A stretch of 64,000 nucleotides of DNA, from NCBI GenBank assembly GCA_027459645.1, contig DAIDHQ010000019.1, positions 62,001 to 126,000 on the forward strand, read 5' to 3'. This stretch comes from Vulcanimicrobiota bacterium (GTDB lineage: Bacteria > Vulcanimicrobiota > Vulcanimicrobiia > Vulcanimicrobiales > Vulcanimicrobiaceae). Under the pieces are notes generated by a model. The model did no database searches. It was not told the DNA's origin and saw only the letters and a program-made list of their open reading frames with translations. Below, piece after piece: positions 38,142-46,123 of this stretch. The first letter of the stretch is position 1, and every line of letters begins with the position of its first letter. The translations under genes were made by a program, and so were the position numbers.

Positions 38142-40199
38142 ATGTCACCGCAAGCGCGCGACCCGGGCACTCCACTCCGCGTGCGGGATTCCGAGCGCGG
38201 CTTCACGTTAATTGAAGTTGCCGTGACGATTGCCATTGTGGCGATCGTTGCGTGCGCGAGCGTGTGGATGCTCGGGATGCGGCCGGGCGCACTGCGTCAC
38301 GCCGTCGACGAATACGATTCGGCGTTGTCGGTCGCGCATGCGCTCGCGGCGACGTCGGGAAACGGCGCGACGATGGTGTTTGCGCCGCACGGCAACGCCG
38401 GCTTCACGATTCGCGTCTATCGCGGACGTCCGACCTCGGCAAACGCGGTCACGCCGACGAACACGTTCGTCGCCACAAGCGATACGGCGATCTCTGAGCG
38501 CACATTGGGATCGCCCCCATTCGCGATCTTCTTCGACAGCGCGGGCTATGCGACGGGCAAAGCCTCGTATCCGCAGCTCGACGCATTGGGCAACGCTACG
38601 TTCGCAACGATCGCCGCGCAGCCGCCGTGTCCCGGCAGTGGTATTCTGCTCACGTTCACTAGCCCGCAAGGCGTAACCGACACGCGCCAACTCCCCTGTG
38701 CCGGCGTCGCGCTATCGGGAACGGGCGCGCCGAATCCGACGCCGACGCCCAACGCGCCGCGCATTTCGCCGACCGCCATGGTCGCGCATTGGACGAACGA
38801 TCGGAACGGCGCGTTGAAGTTCCGCGTGGCGGAATACGGTTACGCGCACTGGTTCGCAAAGGGCGATGCCGCATGCGACGCCATCTCGACATACGCGGCG
38901 CCCAACACGCCCTACAATCCGCCGACGGATCCAAACGAGGCTTCACTTCCGCCTGCGCCGCCCGCGAGCACGCCCTACAGCTATCCCGATACAACGTCGA
39001 ACCCCGACGAACCGATCGCACCGTTCGAATTGTGGCCGCTTTCGGCGCAGCCGGGGACGTGCACGTTGACGGTCGTCGATGACTACGGCCAGCAGGTGCA
39101 CGCATCGGTGCAAGTGATGGGCGATCTTACGCCGGATCAACCGTCGCTCACGTTCGATTCACCGGCGGCGCCGCCGCAGACTGTAACGCTCACGAAAACG
39201 TGGGATAGCGAGCCGCTACAGCTCAACATCGGCGGGAATTGCCTGACGGTTGTAACGTGGAGCGCGCGCACGACAAGCACACCGTCATCGCCCGGTGCGG
39301 TTCCGGCGTCGGCGCAAATCACGGTGTCGCCGCAGAGCGTGCATGCGTGCACGATGCTCGTCGGCGATCAGTATGGCGAGCCGCTCGTTTCGATTCCGAT
39401 CGACGTAAAAGCAGCCGCGCTAGCAACGTGGCCCGAATCGGTCGTAATGGGCGTCGGCGGCGCAGCGATGCCGAACGGCTGTTACGGCGCGGCGAAAAAT
39501 ACCGGCGGTGGTGCGGACCCGCTCGCTTCCTTGCCGGGTTGGGTAGTGTCGCAAGTCGGCCAATACATCATGACCGACGGCAACGGCTGCTATACCGATT
39601 CGAACGGTACGCCGGTTTCGCCAAATAGTCCGGCGTGTGCCGTCATCGGCGGATCGTGTACGACGCCGCCGAAGCGCGTGAGCTCCACGCAGAATTGCCA
39701 CGACGGCGCGACAGAGATCGACCAAACGACCTCGTATAGTTTCCTGGGCTCGGGTGGAGGGCCGCCGCCTGGCACGATCGTCACGAATCCCGACGGGTCG
39801 CAAACGATCACGCGCACGGCAACCGGCTACATTTACGAGTGGGAGCGTATCACCACGGTCACGCGGCAACCCACAACGTGCAGAACGTCGTCGAAAATGC
39901 AAAACATTCTTGCCGCAACGATTTCATCGCTTGCCACGACCGACCCGGTGGGCGGCGTCGTGTACGAACCGGATCAAAGCACAAAGACGTTTATCGTCCA
40001 GGCGAATTGGGATACGTGCAACGGTACGAGCGCCACAGAAACCGGGTGGTTGCCGACGATTCCACAAGGCGTTTCAGCCGCAGTTCGAACCGTAAAGCCG
40101 GGCTCGAGCGCGGGCTCGTGTACGATGGCGTTGACGGATGGCACGACGTCGACGCTTGCGATCGACCATGGGCTCATCGATATATCGGTCTTGCCTTAG
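38142..40199 (+). CDS. Very large type IV prepilin-like protein
   Basis: The 685-residue product has a class-III prepilin signal: the leader ends RG (G20), followed by FTLIEVAVTIAIVAIVACASVWM, with Glu at mature position +5. Prepilin peptidase should cleave after G20. The body is far larger than a normal pilin (about 150). It has a pilin-like N-domain to about 190, then Pro/Thr-rich and Ig-like stretches with many cysteines (for example CTLTVVDDYGQQVHASVQV and CTMLVGDQYGEPLVSIPIDV, two related repeats). It may be a tip or minor pilin or an adhesin. No other pilus gene is adjacent. Confidence 0.7.
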   Translation: MSPQARDPGTPLRVRDSERGFTLIEVAVTIAIVAIVACASVWMLGMRPGALRHAVDEYDSALSVAHALAATSGNGATMVFAPHGNAGFTIRVYRGRPTSANAVTPTNTFVATSDTAISERTLGSPPFAIFFDSAGYATGKASYPQLDALGNATFATIAAQPPCPGSGILLTFTSPQGVTDTRQLPCAGVALSGTGAPNPTPTPNAPRISPTAMVAHWTNDRNGALKFRVAEYGYAHWFAKGDAACDAISTYAAPNTPYNPPTDPNEASLPPAPPASTPYSYPDTTSNPDEPIAPFELWPLSAQPGTCTLTVVDDYGQQVHASVQVMGDLTPDQPSLTFDSPAAPPQTVTLTKTWDSEPLQLNIGGNCLTVVTWSARTTSTPSSPGAVPASAQITVSPQSVHACTMLVGDQYGEPLVSIPIDVKAAALATWPESVVMGVGGAAMPNGCYGAAKNTGGGADPLASLPGWVVSQVGQYIMTDGNGCYTDSNGTPVSPNSPACAVIGGSCTTPPKRVSSTQNCHDGATEIDQTTSYSFLGSGGGPPPGTIVTNPDGSQTITRTATGYIYEWERITTVTRQPTTCRTSSKMQNILAATISSLATTDPVGGVVYEPDQSTKTFIVQANWDTCNGTSATETGWLPTIPQGVSAAVRTVKPGSSAGSCTMALTDGTTSTLAIDHGLIDISVLP

Positions 40200-40216
40200 A
40201 GGGAAGGCGGCGAATT

Positions 40217-40546
40217 CTACGAGACTATTTCTTCGGCGTCGATCGCGCCAAACTGCGTGATGCGGTAGTCTCCATCGGGAAGATGCGCAACGAGATCGAG
40301 TGTCCCGCCCATCGCTTCGATGTAACTGCGGACCGTGCTAATGTAGGCGTCGGTGCGGTGTTCGATTTTGGAGACTTCGCCTTGTGTCGTCCCCATTAGC
40401 TCAGCGATGCGCTGCTGCGACAGACGGCGCGCCTGCCGCACCTGTTGCAGCGGCATGGCTGCAATGATGGCTCTGGCCCGAGCGGCATTTGCTTCACGTC
40501 GTTTGGGTCCCATTTTTTTCCGAAGGGTATTGAAGCTCGTCGCCAC
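40217..40546 (-). CDS. XRE-family antitoxin (HigA-like)
   Basis: The 109-residue product (GTG at 40546) has a helix-turn-helix at about 38-62 (QVRQARRLSQQRIAELMGT, then TTQGEVSKIE), followed by a small beta-rich tail with RSYIEAMGGTLDLVAHLPDG. That arrangement is usual for antitoxins paired with RelE/HigB toxins of the PF05973 type. It starts 2 bp after the reconstructed stop of the upstream toxin gene, giving a toxin-first operon. The antitoxin looks intact while the toxin is frameshifted. Confidence 0.8.
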   Translation of the reverse strand: MATSFNTLRKKMGPKRREANAARARAIIAAMPLQQVRQARRLSQQRIAELMGTTQGEVSKIEHRTDAYISTVRSYIEAMGGTLDLVAHLPDGDYRITQFGAIDAEEIVS

Positions 40547-40548
40547 GA

Positions 40549-40901
40549 TTAGGTCTCCTCTAAGTCGGACAAATGTTGGGTAAAGAGCCGGTCGGCCTGG
40601 GCGACGAGCGCCTTGTAAAAGCGCCGCTCGTTTTCACCCTCTTTGTTGCCGCCGATTAACAGTAAGGCTTCCCGCATGGGATCAAAAGCGAACGCAATCG
40701 CAGTGGCCGCCCGTTGCTTTGAACGCGAAGCTCTTTCATGTTTGGGAACCGTGAGCCGTTGAGCGTGTCCACGAAAGGCCGTCCGAGTGCCGGACCCTTC
40801 TCCTCGAGAAGATGGACTGCTACGTCGATGTCGTCTTGTGCTGCAGCGTCTTGGTCAAACCAGGCGGCAAACTCGGCGGTAACGTTCGCGACCCATGGCA
40901 C
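40549..40901 (-). pseudogene. HigB/RelE-type toxin with a single frameshift
   Basis: From GTG 40901 the frame reads PWVANVTAEFAAWF..., then GRPFVDTLNGSRFPNMKELRV, the typical first half of a PF05973 toxin. It then runs into unrelated residues and a stop at 40656. Adding one base at about 40698/40699 (between CTGCG and ATTGCG) restores the expected second half (IAFAFDPMREALLLIGGNKEG, then RFYKALVAQADRLF). That frame continues to a TAA at 40549, touching the antitoxin. It is either a true inactivating mutation or a sequencing error. Confidence 0.75.
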
Positions 40902-40907
40902 CTCTAA

Positions 40908-40936
40908 AGTATAGGCTAGAGGGAATATGCTGTCAA
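40908..40936 (-). promoter_or_regulatory. Consensus sigma-70-type promoter of the higBA-like operon, leaderless spacing
   Basis: On the minus strand a perfect TTGACA -35 (40936-40931) is separated by 17 bp from TATACT (40913-40908), and the GTG start follows exactly 6 bp later. Transcription would start at or next to the start codon. Confidence 0.75.
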
Positions 40937-40956
40937 AGGCATGGCTTGGAAAAGGG

Positions 40957-40987
40957 CGAGGGGCCGCCCGTATAGGCGACCCCCTCG
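40957..40987. terminator. Probable bidirectional terminator
   Basis: CGAGGGG (40957-40963) pairs with CCCCTCG (40981-40987), with further GC pairing inside. It lies between the minus-strand lipoprotein gene and the toxin operon promoter, with CCCTTTTCC on the minus side of the stem. No long T-run is present. Confidence 0.5.
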
Positions 40988-41011
40988 TTTCGGTTTCCCC
41001 AATGGGTTTGC

Positions 41012-42067
41012 TTATGGGTAGACGGTGCCCGAGAGCCACGTCGGAATGTTCGGATCAACGAAGCTGCGCGGGTCGATCGGGAACTCTGCAAGTCCTACGG
41101 GGCTCACGGTTTGATTGCCGTTATAGTCGGCGTAGAGATATTGCCCGCCAAACCATAGCGTTCGAAGATCCATCGCGTAGCTGTTATTCGTGAATGCGTA
41201 CGTGTCAATCAGTGAAGCGTCACAGGCCGTGCCACCCGAACTTTGCGTTCCACCGGTAGTCAGGCCTTTGATTCCGCCGCCTTGGCCCTGTTGATACGCC
41301 CCATTGATCGCGCGCGTTTGCTCCGTAACCCATTCATCGACGGTGCCCAACGGCAGCGCGTCTAAGCCACGCCGATATTGCCACGCAACGTAACACGGCA
41401 TTTCCGTCTTCGCGTCGAGCGTTGCAATCCGGTAGTCGCCGTTCGTTTCCCACGGCTTCGGCGTGTAGGTCGGAATCGGCGGAAGCGTCGGCGCGACGAG
41501 CGTAACGTTGCCGCCATTGAAGGTCACGTTGTCGTGGACTGTTGCTTGCACCGTGAATGGCACCGGCGACGGCGACGCGCAGAGTTGCTGGCCGATGTTC
41601 CCGCAGGGCGTGGGGTTCGGTTGCGGCGTCGAGGGCGAATAGCCCGCGGGTGGTGTCGCAACGATGTCGCTGCCGACGATCAACACGTAATGCCCGTTGG
41701 GAATGCCGTTGAGCGCGAAGGTGCCGTTCGCGGCGCTGGTCGCTTGGGGCGAAGGCAGGGGCGTCGGACAGCCGTCGCTCTCGGGCGTGATCGCGCTCGG
41801 CGCGGGCGTCGGACCGCACGGCCCCCACGGCATGACCTTGACGCTCACGCCAGCGAGCGGGTTGCCGGTGCCATCATCGACGACGACGCCCGAAGCGTTG
41901 GTGGTGCCCGCTGCAGCCGTAGCTGTGGGCGAGGGATTGACGGTGGGCGTGCTCGAGGGTCCGGGGCCGGACGGCACGGGGTTGCCACCGCCTCCACCAC
42001 CGCCACCGCCACCGCAGGCCGATAGCACGGCCGCGAGTGCCAAGAACAATAGCGCAGGTTTCTTCAA
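41012..42067 (-). CDS. Secreted lipoprotein with a polyglycine linker and carboxypeptidase-regulatory-like domain
   Basis: The best start is TTG at 42067, 4 bp after a strong GGGAGGTGGG ribosome-binding site; it gives MKKPALLFLALAAVLSAC, a clean lipoprotein signal. The frame is open further upstream but without such support. After the lipid-anchored Cys come ten glycines and a Pro/Ser/Thr-rich stretch. An Ig-like region follows (GVVVDDGTGNPLAGVSVKV, FALNGIPNGHYVLIVG) that fits carboxypeptidase-regulatory-like domains. The C-terminal 130 residues (with WQYRRGLDALPLG) are not assigned. Length 351. Confidence 0.6.
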   Translation of the reverse strand: MKKPALLFLALAAVLSACGGGGGGGGGGNPVPSGPGPSSTPTVNPSPTATAAAGTTNASGVVVDDGTGNPLAGVSVKVMPWGPCGPTPAPSAITPESDGCPTPLPSPQATSAANGTFALNGIPNGHYVLIVGSDIVATPPAGYSPSTPQPNPTPCGNIGQQLCASPSPVPFTVQATVHDNVTFNGGNVTLVAPTLPPIPTYTPKPWETNGDYRIATLDAKTEMPCYVAWQYRRGLDALPLGTVDEWVTEQTRAINGAYQQGQGGGIKGLTTGGTQSSGGTACDASLIDTYAFTNNSYAMDLRTLWFGGQYLYADYNGNQTVSPVGLAEFPIDPRSFVDPNIPTWLSGTVYP

Positions 42068-42096
42068 AAGCCCACCTCCCGGTGCGGCCTCGCTTG

Positions 42097-42560
42097 CTAT
42101 CCGGCGGTTGCCGAATCCTCTCCCGCGTTCTGCAAGCCCTCGAAGTACGCTCGGCCTTCGGATAGAGCAGGTGATCTTCGGCATCCATGCGGGCCGCGAG
42201 GGCCGCGCTGAAGGGTGCCCACTCCGCTAAAAACTGCGCCGGCCGCTCCGCGATCGCATCGCTCGGCCACGCCGCGTACAAAGACTCAAATTGACGCACC
42301 AGATTGCCCATGCGCAACCGAAACTCGCGCGCGGCACCCCGTACCTCACCGTCGGGCGATTCGGAAAGCACGGGATACACGTGATTGTCTTCGAGTTTAA
42401 AATGACGTGCGAGGAGCTGCTGGAGGCGTGACATCGACGCACGCACTTCGAGAGCGGCAAAGGGCTCGGTTGTCGGAAACGCGTCGAGCAAAAACCGTAT
42501 GACGACGTGCTGCTGGCGGCACGTGTGCAGGTCGATGCGGCGGTTCAGCGCTTCCCCCAC
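42097..42560 (-). pseudogene. Hemerythrin (HHE) domain protein, probably frameshifted near its end
   Basis: From GTG 42560 the product has the helical bundle of HHE cation-binding proteins, with metal-ligand-type residues in LHTCRQQHVV, LARHFKLEDNHVYP and DAEDHLLYP. After YPKAE the frame becomes Arg/Trp-rich and runs on to 41874 through the next gene's signal region. A one-base addition at about 42147/42148 instead gives YFEGLQNAGEDSATAG and a TAG at 42097, right before the next gene's ribosome-binding site. The second reading looks natural. Such proteins bind di-iron and sense oxygen or NO, or act in iron homeostasis. Confidence 0.6.
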
Positions 42561-42611
42561 ACCTGATAGTTCCGCTCGTTAGCCCGCTATAACCTACTGA
42601 GGTCCCCGCAG

Positions 42612-44276
42612 TTAGTAAATTGGCGACCCCGGCGCCCCCGGAGCAACCGAGCCGTCGTCGGGTGCGAAGATCAATCGCAAGGGGTAACTCGAACCGGCCT
42701 CGGGCATCGTCACGATCGTGACGCGCACGAATCCCCGCGCCGGTACCACGTATTGCCGTATTTTGTAGCGGGAGAACGCCGGCACCTGATGCGATTGAAT
42801 CAGCGTCCCGTCGATGATATACGTTCCCGTCGCGCTGCCGCCGCGCGGATTTTCGTAGATCGCAATGTGCTGCGGCGTCGACATCGGGTTCTCGACGTTC
42901 ACGACGAACGATTCCAACACGCCGTAATCGCCGGAGAGCGCTTCGCCCGCGAGCATATTCGGCAGCGGAATCTGCCCGACGGGCAGTTCGAGATAGGGTC
43001 CGTCGACGCTCCACTGCGTGGCGAAGTGAAATTCCGGAATGCGATAGATGCCGCGCGCGTGACGCACGGTGCTGGTCAGCAATTTGCCGGTGATCAAGGC
43101 GTCGTCGGGATTGTCGGTGGCGTTTTGGGCGACGAGCGTGAGATGCACGTTCGGGCCGTCGAGCAAGCGCAGTTGCAGCAAGTTCGTGACGATCGATCCT
43201 GCGGGCAGATCCTGCATCGTAATCGTCTCGGTGCGATTTGCCGGCACTTCGAGCAGGCGCCCCTGATTCTGCAGCGTGTTGACCAAAAACGTTTTGGTCG
43301 CAGTGTGACCGACTTCGAGTTCGTTTGCGGTCGGGCCGCCGCGCCCGTCGATGAATTGCAGCGTGGCCGGTTCGGTGCCGTGATTTTCCGCCACGAGCAC
43401 GATGCGCCGATCGGGCGAACCCGGGGGATTATAGTGGAAATATAAGAAGCGCGACGGCACGCCACGGCGCAGATCGGCGGTGAAGAGAATGCCGTTTTCC
43501 GTAAGCTTCTCCGGGAAATCGCTCACCATCAGCTGATCGGGCGAAATGCGCGGCAGCGCGACGTTTTCGACCGTCACGCGCGTCGTGCCGCTGACGCTGA
43601 AATACTGCTCGCCTTGCAGCAAGATCGGCACGTCGACGGTGCGCACGTCGTCCTGGCCGATGTCGCGATGGATCGGCACGTCGTCGCTGGATACGACCAC
43701 CTGCGCGCCGGGCAGCACGTGCGTGTACCGCACGATCGCGCGTTGCACCACATCGCGAACGTACTGCGCGGTTGCGGGATCGCCCGTTACTTTCAGATGA
43801 AGATTCGTCAGCAGCGCGCCGGCGTTAAAGGCGACGCGCACGCCGACCGTTGCGACGGTGTTGTGCTGATCGGTAATCGTGATCGTGGTCGCACCGGGCT
43901 TTTTGCCGGCGACCGTCACCGTTTCGTTATCTTGACTCGCGCCGACATCGGCGATCGTGGGGTCGGCGACGACCGCGGTAAATTGCCCGAATACGCCCGA
44001 GAGCTGCACGGTTTGCGTGCTGCCAACCGGCACTTCGACGTTTTGCGGATTCGCGGTAATCGGTACGGGCGTGGGCGTTGCAGTCGGCGTGGGGCTCGCC
44101 GCCGGCGAGGCCGAGGGCGACACGCTCGGCACCGGTGAGGGCGTCAGCGGCGCAAGCGGCGTCGGCGAAATCATATCGGCGGGCGGCGGGGGCGGCGATT
44201 GCTGCGCGCGCACGGAGGCCGCCGTAGAAACGGCGAGCGCGATGAGTGCAATTGTGGGGACGAACGAACGCGTCAA
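42612..44276 (-). CDS. Secreted protein with pilus-formation (CpaC N-terminal) domain
   Basis: The 554-residue product has a signal peptide (about 1-24, ending VRAQ) and a Pro/Ser/Thr-rich linker (about 27-72). A domain at about 74-150 matches the T2SS/T3SS/pilus-formation N-domain: NVEVPVGSTQTVQLSG, VADPTIADV, VTVAGKKPGATTITI. A BON-like segment follows (about 158-215). The remaining 340 residues are beta-rich and unassigned; no secretin domain is present. It may bind peptidoglycan or a pilus apparatus; with the giant prepilin at 38142 it hints at a surface-appendage role. Confidence 0.6.
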   Translation of the reverse strand: MTRSFVPTIALIALAVSTAASVRAQQSPPPPPADMISPTPLAPLTPSPVPSVSPSASPAASPTPTATPTPVPITANPQNVEVPVGSTQTVQLSGVFGQFTAVVADPTIADVGASQDNETVTVAGKKPGATTITITDQHNTVATVGVRVAFNAGALLTNLHLKVTGDPATAQYVRDVVQRAIVRYTHVLPGAQVVVSSDDVPIHRDIGQDDVRTVDVPILLQGEQYFSVSGTTRVTVENVALPRISPDQLMVSDFPEKLTENGILFTADLRRGVPSRFLYFHYNPPGSPDRRIVLVAENHGTEPATLQFIDGRGGPTANELEVGHTATKTFLVNTLQNQGRLLEVPANRTETITMQDLPAGSIVTNLLQLRLLDGPNVHLTLVAQNATDNPDDALITGKLLTSTVRHARGIYRIPEFHFATQWSVDGPYLELPVGQIPLPNMLAGEALSGDYGVLESFVVNVENPMSTPQHIAIYENPRGGSATGTYIIDGTLIQSHQVPAFSRYKIRQYVVPARGFVRVTIVTMPEAGSSYPLRLIFAPDDGSVAPGAPGSPIY

Positions 44277-44306
44277 CGGTGCCCATTCCTATGGCGCGGG
44301 GGTCAC

Positions 44307-45995
44307 TTACGCTATCTTCGCGGCTTCCGTCAGGGTCACTGCTCGTGCAAGTAGCGTTTTATAGCCGACGTTCGGAAAGAGCACGGTGACGAGATCCTTT
44401 TCGGTGCGTTCGATGGTGCCGCTGCCGAATTTCGGATGCGCGACCACGTCGCCGATGCGGAAGCCGCTGGTGGAATGTGCCACCGGCGGTGCAACGGGCG
44501 GCCCGCCCGGGAGAGCCGCCATTGCCGCGGCAGCGACCTTGCGCACGGCCGCGCGCAGGCAGTTATCGCACGCGCCGCAGTTTTCTCGTTCGAAATCCTC
44601 TCCGAAGTAATTCAGAATGAATCTGCGCCGGCACGAGCCGTTCTCGGCGTACTGCAGCATCATCGCAAGCTTCGATTGATCGTAGGATTTCTTCGTTTCG
44701 TAATTAGCGAGGCTCAGGACGAGTTCGCGATTCTTGCGCACCGCTTCGGTCAGCTTGTACGTGCTCTTGCCGCCGGCTTCGATGTAACCCGACTTCTTGA
44801 GCAGCGCCAGAATGACTTTCAGCTTCGTGAGCGGCAGTTGCAGAATCTTGCGCAGATCGGTCATCGAAACGCCGTCGGCTTGATCGCCGAAGACCTCGAT
44901 CGTGCCGAACACGCGCTGCACTTCTTCGATATCGGGATATTTGCCGGTCAGGAAGTAGTTCTGCACGCGCGTATCGCTCATGCGATAGATCAGCACGCAG
45001 CGTGATGGCAAGCCGTCACGGCCCGCGCGGCCCGCTTCTTGCGTGTAGGCTTCGAGCGACCCCGGCAGATCGTAGTGCACGACGAAGCGAATGTTCGGCT
45101 TGTCGATGCCAAGGCCGAAGGCGTTTGTTGCAACGACGGCGCGAATCGTTTCATTCATGAAACACTCGTGCACCATCGTGCGATCTTCTTTGTGCAGCTT
45201 CGAATGATACACCGCTGACGGAACGCCGAGCGTTTCGGTGAGATACTTCTGCACTTCGAGCGCGTTTTTGATGGTGGCGGTGTAGATGATGCCCGTGCCT
45301 TGGAGCGCGTCTTTATCGGTGAAGAGCTGCTGCACGATCTTCAGCTTGTCGGCCTCTTTATCGGCCTTGCGCGCTTCGTAGACCAGGTTCGGGCGATCGA
45401 ACCCTTTGACGATCGGCTTGACGTGTTCGATGCCGAGCTGATGCAGAATGTCTTCGCGCACCGCGGGCGTGGCGGTGGCGGTCAACGCGAGTACCGTTGG
45501 ATGGCCGAGCTTTTTAATGACCGATCCGAGCGCGAGATAGGCGGGGCGGAAATCGTGCCCCCACTGGGAGATGCAGTGCGCTTCGTCGACGACGAAGAGC
45601 GGCGTCTTGATCGACTGTAGGAGTTCGAGGAAGCTTTGATCTTCCAATTTTTCCGGCGTGGTATACGCAATCTTTACACCGCCGCGCGCAATGCGCTCGC
45701 GCACCGCGATTTCTTGATCTTCCGAGAGCGTCGAATTGAGCGCGACGACGTCGGTGACGCCCAAATCTTTGAGCATGTCGAGCTGATCTTTCATCAGCGC
45801 GATGAGCGGCGATACGACGACGGTCGTACCGTCCAGCAGCAGGGCCGGCAGTTGATAGGTCAAGCTCTTACCGGCACCCGTGGCCAGGATCGCAAGCGTA
45901 TCCTGTCCCGCGAGCACGCGGTTGACGACTTCTTCTTGGCCCGGATAAAAACGTTCGAATCCGAACTGTTCCTTCAGGGCAGTACGCAAATCCAC
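44307..45995 (-). CDS. recQ: ATP-dependent DNA helicase RecQ with a C-terminal KOW/UvrD_C-like domain
   Basis: RecQ is a 3'-5' helicase in recombination repair. The 562-residue product has motif I ATGAGKS (38-44), motif II DEAH (137-140) with the RecQ-specific aromatic loop [24 protein letters not shown] (motif VI) and the zinc-binding cysteines ([12 protein letters not shown]...CGACDNC). In place of the usual HRDC domain, the C-terminus (after about 505) carries [29 protein letters not shown], similar to the Tudor/KOW-like end of UvrD/PcrA that contacts RNA polymerase. It is divergent from dnaX. Confidence 0.92.
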   Translation of the reverse strand: MDLRTALKEQFGFERFYPGQEEVVNRVLAGQDTLAILATGAGKSLTYQLPALLLDGTTVVVSPLIALMKDQLDMLKDLGVTDVVALNSTLSEDQEIAVRERIARGGVKIAYTTPEKLEDQSFLELLQSIKTPLFVVDEAHCISQWGHDFRPAYLALGSVIKKLGHPTVLALTATATPAVREDILHQLGIEHVKPIVKGFDRPNLVYEARKADKEADKLKIVQQLFTDKDALQGTGIIYTATIKNALEVQKYLTETLGVPSAVYHSKLHKEDRTMVHECFMNETIRAVVATNAFGLGIDKPNIRFVVHYDLPGSLEAYTQEAGRAGRDGLPSRCVLIYRMSDTRVQNYFLTGKYPDIEEVQRVFGTIEVFGDQADGVSMTDLRKILQLPLTKLKVILALLKKSGYIEAGGKSTYKLTEAVRKNRELVLSLANYETKKSYDQSKLAMMLQYAENGSCRRRFILNYFGEDFERENCGACDNCLRAAVRKVAAAAMAALPGGPPVAPPVAHSTSGFRIGDVVAHPKFGSGTIERTEKDLVTVLFPNVGYKTLLARAVTLTEAAKIA

Positions 45996-46123
45996 GACGA
46001 GTTCTTACAGCCTCCCCACCGATGAGCATAACCCACCGGTGGCCGAAGAAGCATTACAATTAGCATAAGAAAGGTACCCTGGAGCAAGCGGACCCAAACC
46101 GCCCGGCCGCCAAATCCCCCGGC

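Noticed and set aside
41874-42096. C-terminal extension of the hemerythrin frame
   Set aside because: Arg/Trp-rich and overlapping the lipoprotein signal; a one-base shift gives a better end.
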